DNA from: Nitrososphaerota archaeon
GTDB lineage: Archaea > Thermoproteota > Nitrososphaeria > Nitrososphaerales > Nitrosopumilaceae
Length of the DNA stretch: 6,586 nucleotides
Assembly (NCBI GenBank): GCA_028867235.1
Contig: JAGWGS010000076.1
Coordinates: forward strand, 1-6,586
Reading direction: 5' to 3'
The notes under the pieces are model-generated. The model was not told the DNA's origin, made no database searches, and was given only the letters and a program-made list of their open reading frames with translations. Made by a program: the position numbers and the translations under genes. Position 1 is the stretch's first letter, and each line of letters opens with the position of its first letter. Below are positions 1-5,322 of the stretch, piece by piece.

Positions 1-765
1 ATGACAAATCTAGAAAATGAAGTAAAAAGAGCTTCTCTTGCAAGAGCAGATTTTATTCATCTTGATGTAATGGACGGTGTGTTTGTACCTAACAAAACAT
101 TTGATCATGAAAAAATAAAACAACTTCGTCCCATAACGCCAATTCCTTTTGATACGCATCTTATGATAACTGAACCTGTAAGGCATGTCAAAAGCTATGT
201 AGACGCAGGATCTGATATCATTACAGTACATGCCGAGGTTTGTGATGAATCAAGTTTTGGAGAAATTCATGATGTGCTTCGCTCTAATGATGTAAGTGTT
301 GGGCTTGCAATAAATCCAGATACCGAATTACCTTCCTGGTCTGAAAAATTCATTCCGGATTTAGATCAGCTAATAATTATGTCTGTAATTCCAGGTAAAT
401 CTGGACAAAAATACATAGAATCCATTCATGAAAAGACTCGAAGAATTTCCAAATTCTTGGCTGAAAGAGGGTTTGAAGGCCTAATTGAGGCAGATGGAGG
501 AGTAGACTTGAACAATGTAGAATCGTGCTTTTCAGATGGAGCACGAGTCTTTGTTGGTGGAAGCGCAATAATAGGACAAAAAGATGTGCGAGCAACAATT
601 GTGGAATTTAGAAAAAAACTAATGCATGCAAGACGAAAACTCTTGATTCATCATGCTCATACTCTTGGTGGAAATGATCTTGTAAACAAGTGGATTGATT
701 TACATGAAGTTGGAAAGAAAAAAACTGAACTCTTACAGATTGCCAAGGAGGCAGGTTCTGCATGA
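1..765 (+). CDS. rpe: Ribulose-phosphate 3-epimerase, 5' end probably cut by the window
   Basis: This (beta/alpha)8-barrel enzyme interconverts ribulose 5-phosphate and xylulose 5-phosphate in the cytoplasmic pentose phosphate pathway. Visible family motifs are HLDVMDG (residues 20-26), THLMI (52-56), GLAINPDT (101-108), EADGGV (163-168) and FVGGSAI (184-190). By family alignment, H20, D22, H53 and D165 are the metal ligands, with D22 and D165 the acid/base pair. The frame opens at an ATG on base 1, but family members carry about a dozen more residues (first beta strand, SILSAD-like) before this point, so the true start probably lies upstream. Two oddities: the active-site loop usually read as NPGFGGQ is IPGKSGQ (130-136), and about 45 basic, helix-like residues (208-254) extend past the usual C-terminus. 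The gene overlaps the next at ATGA. The family call is firm; a changed substrate preference cannot be excluded. Confidence 0.9.
   Translation: MTNLENEVKRASLARADFIHLDVMDGVFVPNKTFDHEKIKQLRPITPIPFDTHLMITEPVRHVKSYVDAGSDIITVHAEVCDESSFGEIHDVLRSNDVSVGLAINPDTELPSWSEKFIPDLDQLIIMSVIPGKSGQKYIESIHEKTRRISKFLAERGFEGLIEADGGVDLNNVESCFSDGARVFVGGSAIIGQKDVRATIVEFRKKLMHARRKLLIHHAHTLGGNDLVNKWIDLHEVGKKKTELLQIAKEAGSA
745..751 (+). promoter_or_regulatory. Shine-Dalgarno site for the transketolase subunit
   Basis: AAGGAGG lies 10 nt before the ATG at 762, inside the end of the epimerase reading frame. It supports 762 over the in-frame ATG at 780 as the start. It also indicates reinitiation or coupled translation across the ATGA overlap. 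Confidence 0.75.
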
Positions 766-1730
766 CTGAATTTGCTGACATGAGAACAGTATATGGAGAA
801 ACCCTGATCAAATTAGGTGAAGAGAACTCTAACATTGTAGTAGTAGGCGCTGACACTACTGATTCTCTGAAAACAAAGCCTTTTGGGAAAAAATTTCCGA
901 ACAGGTTCTTTAATGTGGGCATTGCAGAAGCAAACCTAATTACAGTTGCAGCAGGACTTGCAAATGAAGGCAAAATTCCGTTTGCAAGTACATATGCCGC
1001 ATTTCTCCCGGGCAGATGTGTTGATCAAATCCGTAATGGAATTGCTTATCCATCAAGAAATGGAAAAAATGGTCTTAATGTAAAGATGGTTGTATCTCAT
1101 GGTGGGCTCAGTGTAGGTCCTGATGGAGGGTCACATCAGCAGATTGAAGATATTGCTATAATGAGGGTGATTCCTAATGTCAAAGTATTTGTTCCTGCAG
1201 ACACTGTAGCTGTAGAAAAACTCACACAACTATTTTCACAGGTGTATGGTCCATGCTACATGAGATTGGCGAGATCAAAAACTCCTGTAATTCATGTAAA
1301 AGACCAGGAATTCAAGGTGGGTAAGGGAATAGTAATGCGTGATGGTTCTGATTGTACCATTGTTGCATGTGGTATAACTGTAAGTATCGCACTTGAGGCA
1401 GCTGATTTTCTAAAACAAGAAGGGATATCATGCAGAGTAATTGACATGTTCTCAATCAAACCAATAGACTCTGAACTATTGGAAAAAGCTGCACGTGAAA
1501 CAGGGGGAATAGTTACATGTGAAGAGCATAACATAATGGCAGGATTTGGTTCTGCAGTTGCAGAAACAGTTTCTGAAACTTATCCTGTACTTGTAAAACG
1601 TATTGGTGCAAAAGATCAGTTTGGTGAATCTGCAAGAGATAGTGAGATACCTCTCTTGTTTGAAAAACATGGAATCACATCAGTTCATATATCTAATACG
1701 GTAAAATCTATCAGGAGTCAAATAAAATGA
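762..1730 (+). CDS. Transketolase, C-terminal subunit (split form)
   Basis: This 322-residue protein matches the C-terminal half of a full-length transketolase: a pyrimidine-binding domain (about 5-180) followed by the transketolase C-terminal domain (about 186-310). With an N-terminal subunit it transfers two-carbon ketol units between sugar phosphates using thiamine diphosphate. GIAEANL (53-59) carries the glutamate (E56) that activates the cofactor aminopyrimidine. GPDGGSHQ (119-126) corresponds to the usual GEDGPTHQ, with H125 in the active site. DMFSIKPID (228-236) and EEHNIMAGFGSA (254-265) are typical of the C-terminal domain. The cofactor diphosphate/Mg-binding GDG domain is absent, as expected for split archaeal transketolases, and its gene is not in this window. 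The start overlaps the rpe stop and the end overlaps the transaldolase start, both as ATGA. A DXS or E1-beta identity is less likely given the sugar-phosphate neighbours and the IG.KDQFGESA stretch near 281-291. Confidence 0.92.
   Translation: MTEFADMRTVYGETLIKLGEENSNIVVVGADTTDSLKTKPFGKKFPNRFFNVGIAEANLITVAAGLANEGKIPFASTYAAFLPGRCVDQIRNGIAYPSRNGKNGLNVKMVVSHGGLSVGPDGGSHQQIEDIAIMRVIPNVKVFVPADTVAVEKLTQLFSQVYGPCYMRLARSKTPVIHVKDQEFKVGKGIVMRDGSDCTIVACGITVSIALEAADFLKQEGISCRVIDMFSIKPIDSELLEKAARETGGIVTCEEHNIMAGFGSAVAETVSETYPVLVKRIGAKDQFGESARDSEIPLLFEKHGITSVHISNTVKSIRSQIK
1714..1717 (+). promoter_or_regulatory. Shine-Dalgarno site for transaldolase
   Basis: GGAG lies 9 nt before the ATG at 1727, within the last codons of the transketolase subunit. 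It supports this start and continued translation of the operon. Confidence 0.6.
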
Positions 1731-2392
1731 AAATATTTCTTGACACTGCAAATCTTTCAGCAATAAAGACGTATAACGACATGGGACTTGTTGACGGAAT
1801 AACTACAAACCCATCTTTGATGGCAAAAGAAGGTGGAGATCCTAAAAAGGTAATGGAAGAGATTGTTCAAATTATCAAAGGCGATGTTAGTCTTGAGGTA
1901 CTAAGTGTGGATACTGATGGAATGCTCGAGGAAGGTAGAAGATTACGAAAATATGGAAACAATGTAGTAGTCAAATGTCCTCTTACACCTGAAGGTCTCA
2001 AGGCATGCAAAATCCTAACATCTGAAAATATTCCTGTTAATGTTACACTGTGTTTTTCTGTAAATCAAGCAATACTTGCAGCAAAGGCAGGTGCAAAATA
2101 TGTGAGCCCATTCATTGGAAGACTTGACGACAACGGTCAAGATGGAATGAATCTGATACGAGAAATGCGAGAAGTTTTCGATAATTATAATTTTGGCACT
2201 CAAATTCTTGTTGCAAGTGTTAGACACCCAATGCATGTAGTAGAATCTGCAAAAATAGGAGCAGATGTAGTTACATTACCTCCTGACGTGCTAGGAAAGA
2301 TGTTGAAACATCCACTTACGGATGTTGGTCTGAAAAACTTTCTTGCAGACTGGGAAAAACTCAAAAAAGAAAACCCAAATGCCAAGATCTAA
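1727..2392 (+). CDS. tal: Transaldolase, MipB/TalC type
   Basis: This 221-residue barrel enzyme belongs to the short transaldolase / fructose-6-phosphate aldolase group. As a transaldolase it moves a dihydroxyacetone unit between sedoheptulose 7-phosphate and glyceraldehyde 3-phosphate. Motifs are FLDTAN (4-9), GITTNPS (24-30), VVKCPLT (81-87) with the Schiff-base lysine K83, and SPFIGRLDD (127-135). At the two positions that separate the activities, this protein has E57 (E. coli FSA has Q59) and F129 (FSA has Y131). Both are the transaldolase-type residues (E96 and F178 in E. coli TalB), so transaldolase is preferred over aldolase. Length is normal for the group. It is the last gene of the operon, starts within the ATGA of the previous gene, and stops 13 nt from the convergent ASCH gene. 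Confidence 0.93.
   Translation: MKIFLDTANLSAIKTYNDMGLVDGITTNPSLMAKEGGDPKKVMEEIVQIIKGDVSLEVLSVDTDGMLEEGRRLRKYGNNVVVKCPLTPEGLKACKILTSENIPVNVTLCFSVNQAILAAKAGAKYVSPFIGRLDDNGQDGMNLIREMREVFDNYNFGTQILVASVRHPMHVVESAKIGADVVTLPPDVLGKMLKHPLTDVGLKNFLADWEKLKKENPNAKI
2355..2373 (-). terminator. Possible oligo-T terminator of the minus-strand operon
   Basis: Read on the minus strand, this stretch is TTTT-C-TTTTTT-GAG-TTTTT. It begins about 33 nt after the ASCH stop codon. Archaeal RNA polymerase commonly terminates at such U-rich tracts without a hairpin. It lies inside the lysine-rich 3' end of the transaldolase gene, so the T-richness could simply reflect AAA codons on the other strand. Confidence 0.3.
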
Positions 2393-2405
2393 GTATTACA
2401 AATTT

Positions 2406-2861
2406 CTAGTGCTTTCCTATCCATTGGTATCTGTATTCTTCATCAAACAATTCTGATTTTAGGTCGTTGTTGGAAGGTCCTGGTAATTTTTTGACTTCGA
2501 AAAATCCCAAACTACCTTTGTATGGTACTGGAACTCTTAGAGCCTGTGGTTTTCTAAGCAAAAATCCGTATTTGTGGCGTAAAAATTCCTCAGTAGCAAG
2601 ATGTTTGTCCTGATCTTTCTTGAGATCCTCAATGGAATCATATGATTTTACATCATAGATCTCAACTTTGCCTATGATTACACCTGTACGTAAATTTGAT
2701 TCGTCTATGCCTAGTCTCATACATGCTTCTTTTTTTATTTTGATTGGGGAATGAACTAGAAACTCTCCTCGGAATTTTGTATTCCATGTTCTCAGTTCTA
2801 TGGTCTTTTTACCATTGATTATCAAATCCGCATAAGGCTGGGAGACTGAAAGACATTTCAT
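2406..2861 (-). CDS. ASCH-domain protein, possible RNA-binding or processing factor
   Basis: This small soluble protein of 151 residues is almost entirely an ASCH (ASC-1 homology) domain, a PUA-like fold linked to RNA binding or nucleoside processing. Visible hallmarks are LSVSQPYADLI (4-14), the GxKxxExR motif GKKTIELR (17-24), RGEFLVHS (31-38), GVIIGKVEI (60-68), and a closing segment with KPQAL, VPVPYKG and LGFFEV (104-123). The layout resembles the ASCH domain of eukaryotic ASC-1/TRIP4. The bacterial ASCH enzyme YqfB hydrolyses N4-acetylcytidine. K19 matches its catalytic lysine, but E22 occupies the place of its threonine, so that activity cannot be assigned. A charged tail (126-151) follows the domain. 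The ATG is 3 nt after the VWA stop with no clear Shine-Dalgarno site, which suggests translation coupled to the upstream gene. The domain call is strong; the role is unknown. Confidence 0.85.
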   Translation of the reverse strand: MKCLSVSQPYADLIINGKKTIELRTWNTKFRGEFLVHSPIKIKKEACMRLGIDESNLRTGVIIGKVEIYDVKSYDSIEDLKKDQDKHLATEEFLRHKYGFLLRKPQALRVPVPYKGSLGFFEVKKLPGPSNNDLKSELFDEEYRYQWIGKH

Positions 2862-2864
2862 ATT

Positions 2865-4430
2865 CTAGCTAGTCCCAAGCACACTCAAAACTCTTTTTGG
2901 AATATCACTCAATCTGCTTACCGCAAGAGTTCGTTCATAACCTAATCTTCTAAGGTTATTTGCTATTGTTATGGCCTCCTCAGTATCAGGTCCGCATCCT
3001 ATTGCAACCATCTTTATTCCAATCGATTTGAGATCTCGCATAATAACACGAACTGCATCAGGATCTGATGGTTCACCATCTGTTAATGTCAAAAATATGT
3101 CTGGTTTTTTTGAACGAAGAGATGGCAATAAAGTATTATACACTTCAGCAAGCGGTGTACTCCCATTTGCTTTTATCTGTGCAAGTCTTTTGGCTGCAAT
3201 ATTATTCCACTTTAAATTCTCTGGTTTTATTAACCAACAAATTACTTGTTTTTGTTCTGTGTTAAACGCATATACTGAAAACTTTACTTTTAGATATTCT
3301 AAAACCTCACACAAGGCAAGCGTGGCCTTTTTGTACTGTACTTCTTGATTTGCTATACTTGATGAATGATCAAGTAGTATCACAATCTTTGTTTTTATTG
3401 CAATTTTTCTATCTGCAATAAACGGTTTGTGGCCTTCCATATGTGTTTCCTCGTCAAACTCATCTCCTGAAAAAACATGTTCTTCTTTCCACCCTGATTT
3501 CCATTCCTTGAATTTTGCTTTGAGATGGTTTATCAGATCTGTATCTACTATTTTGGTTTCATCAACATTTGTTGCAGTGGGTATATTCACACCTATTATT
3601 TCGCTGGTAAGACCCTTGTTTTCCGTTCTTTTTGCTTCTTCTAGCAATACTTTGAATTCTTCAAATACTTCTTTACCTTCTGCAATTTTCTTAGGATCTA
3701 ATTCTCCAAAATCACTTTCTCGGTATTTTGCAATTTTGTTAAGAGTTTTTACAAACTCATCATCTGAAAGTGCCATTCCTGAACTCAACTTGGGTATTGA
3801 TATTGGAATTGTCAAAAGCGGATCAATTTCTAAAACCTTGATTATCTCTGGTATTTTTTTTTCAAGCCAGTCTGTTCCATATTCTTTTTCAATTGATTCG
3901 TTGACTATCTCTTGAGCTAATTTTGTAGCTTTTTGTACCTTCTCAAAGGCACTCGGTGAAAGCTCTCCCTTGATGTCTCCTAGTAGGAAGTATTGGGAAA
4001 AACCTTCTACAATTCTGGTATTTCCGTATAGTGTATTTAATAATGGTCTGTAAAGCCACGATACTCCGTATCTGAAGATTATCTCCCCGTCCATTCCTTG
4101 CCAAACTTTTCTCGCAATTGTTTCAATTCTTCTGGTCTCAATTGTGTTGAGAATAAAACCAAATGCATGATCATTGCTGAGAATCTTACTTGAATACCTA
4201 ATTCTCATGGCCTCATACCATAGAGCTGTTCTAAATTGTCTGTATTTTTGAAAATCTGTACCTTGATATTTTTCCAATGGAAACATTACAATCTTGTTTT
4301 CACGTAATTTTGTCTGAATTTCTTTCTGATCAGATATGCTTACGGTGATTGACTCTCTTCCAGACCATCGTCTTACAAGAAATGTAGATATTTCAAGTAA
4401 TGTGTCATTTCTAAGATGTAGTGATTGCAT
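2865..4430 (-). CDS. VWA-domain protein, partner of the MoxR-type ATPase
   Basis: This 521-residue soluble protein carries a C-terminal von Willebrand factor A domain (about 346-515) with a complete MIDAS metal site: D354, S356 and S358 in DHSSS, T425 in GSTP, and D451 in TDGEPSD. The N-terminal two thirds has no domain I can name. It includes a helical region with ETRRIE (98-103), somewhat like the N-terminus of CobT, and an acidic linker before the VWA domain (about 318-334). No signal peptide or membrane segment is evident. Proteins of this build work with MoxR-family ATPases, as in CobS/CobT, NorQ/NorD and CbbQ/CbbO, to insert metals or activate enzymes. I chose the ATG at 4430, which overlaps the ATPase stop as TGATG; a TTG one codon earlier (4433) is a poorer choice. 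The client is unknown, and CobT is not claimed because no cobaltochelatase gene is near. Confidence 0.87.
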   Translation of the reverse strand: MQSLHLRNDTLLEISTFLVRRWSGRESITVSISDQKEIQTKLRENKIVMFPLEKYQGTDFQKYRQFRTALWYEAMRIRYSSKILSNDHAFGFILNTIETRRIETIARKVWQGMDGEIIFRYGVSWLYRPLLNTLYGNTRIVEGFSQYFLLGDIKGELSPSAFEKVQKATKLAQEIVNESIEKEYGTDWLEKKIPEIIKVLEIDPLLTIPISIPKLSSGMALSDDEFVKTLNKIAKYRESDFGELDPKKIAEGKEVFEEFKVLLEEAKRTENKGLTSEIIGVNIPTATNVDETKIVDTDLINHLKAKFKEWKSGWKEEHVFSGDEFDEETHMEGHKPFIADRKIAIKTKIVILLDHSSSIANQEVQYKKATLALCEVLEYLKVKFSVYAFNTEQKQVICWLIKPENLKWNNIAAKRLAQIKANGSTPLAEVYNTLLPSLRSKKPDIFLTLTDGEPSDPDAVRVIMRDLKSIGIKMVAIGCGPDTEEAITIANNLRRLGYERTLAVSRLSDIPKRVLSVLGTS

Positions 4431-5272
4431 CAATTACCAAACATGGATGTTATGATGTCATTTACTTTTTGGAATTCTATGCTGCCCCATTGTAAGTATA
4501 CGTTGGCAAATACCAATTCTGCTGCCTGTCTTGTTTTGATTCCTGAATCAAGTATCTTTGCAAATGCTATTGTTTCACGTAAACTAGGTGAGTAGTACAA
4601 CTCTTCGACTGCAGCTGCTTGTCTTAAAATATTTGCCAATTTGATTCCCTGCATGATCTCATTTTCATGTGATCCTGATGAATATTGTCTTACTATTTGA
4701 AATTCAATGTCTTCTGGAGGATATTCTAATCTGAGTCTTATTGGAAATCTACTCAACAGTTGTGGAGGTAGTTCCTTTGTACCTACATGTGACAAAGGAT
4801 TGATTGTGGCAATAACAAACCATCCTTTTGCAGCTTTGATTACTTCTCCTCCTGATTCCTTTAGGACTATCTGTCTTCTGTCATCTAATGCCTCATCTAG
4901 TCTTAGAAGAACATCTGCTTCTGCAGAATTTATCTCATCAAGATAAAGCATGTTTCCTTCTTTCATAGACTTGACTAGAATTCCTTGTTCAAATCCTATG
5001 GCTCCATTTTCTAGGGTCTTTGCTCCAACTAGATGACTTTCACGAGTTCTCAAACTAAAGTTGATTGATTCTAGTTTGATTCCTTTTTTTTCTGCAAATT
5101 CTCTCACCAGTGTAGTCTTACCTGTACCTTTAGGGCCTATTATTAATACAAACAAGTTGGACGCATATGCCTTGTCTAAAACTTCAAAGGAATTATTCCA
5201 GTCTATGTATAATGATGATTCTGCAAGCACGTTTGGTACAAGTCTTCTCCTCAATTTAAAAATGTCTTCCAT
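4430..5272 (-). CDS. MoxR-family AAA+ ATPase (AAA_5 type)
   Basis: This 280-residue single-domain AAA+ ATPase probably acts as a hexameric remodelling chaperone with the VWA protein encoded next. Visible motifs are Walker A GPKGTGKT (46-53), Walker B MLYLDEIN (108-115, D112 and E113), sensor 1 in ATINP (155-159, N158), the arginine finger in LSRF (R175), and sensor 2 in SPSLRET (R232). The stretch 80-105 (LVGAK, FEQGIL, MKEG) corresponds to the segment before Walker B that marks the MoxR/CbbQ/NorQ clade. Length fits a minimal MoxR protein. The start is the first ATG after an in-frame stop; a weak AGGAA lies upstream. It follows the reductase gene by 50 nt and overlaps the VWA gene by one base (TGATG), which suggests a fixed stoichiometric pair. 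Substrate unknown. Confidence 0.92.
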   Translation of the reverse strand: MEDIFKLRRRLVPNVLAESSLYIDWNNSFEVLDKAYASNLFVLIIGPKGTGKTTLVREFAEKKGIKLESINFSLRTRESHLVGAKTLENGAIGFEQGILVKSMKEGNMLYLDEINSAEADVLLRLDEALDDRRQIVLKESGGEVIKAAKGWFVIATINPLSHVGTKELPPQLLSRFPIRLRLEYPPEDIEFQIVRQYSSGSHENEIMQGIKLANILRQAAAVEELYYSPSLRETIAFAKILDSGIKTRQAAELVFANVYLQWGSIEFQKVNDIITSMFGN

Positions 5273-5322
5273 TTTACCAAATGGGAAATGGTTCCTATAC
5301 CTGTAAGATTCTCATGGAAAAC

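Noticed and set aside
780..782. Alternative ATG start for the transketolase subunit
   Set aside because: The ATG at 762 has AAGGAGG at 10 nt spacing and an ATGA overlap; 780 has no such site.
2865..2872. CTAGCTAG palindrome at the end of the VWA gene as an operator
   Set aside because: It is only 8 nt, overlaps the stop codon and last serine codon, and has no second copy.
3427..3915. 162-codon open frame on the plus strand inside the VWA gene
   Set aside because: It is serine-rich, has no recognisable motif, and mirrors a well-supported coding gene on the other strand. The same applies to the other antisense frames, for example 608-973 and 5672-5962.
4431..4433. TTG as start codon of the VWA gene
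   Set aside because: It precedes an ATG by one codon. The ATG at 4430 gives a classic TGATG stop-start overlap and is the simpler start.
2865..5272. Naming the ATPase and VWA pair CobS/CobT, NorQ/NorD or CbbQ/CbbO
   Set aside because: The motifs are shared by the whole MoxR-VWA class, and no client gene (cobN, norB, rubisco) is present to fix the identity.
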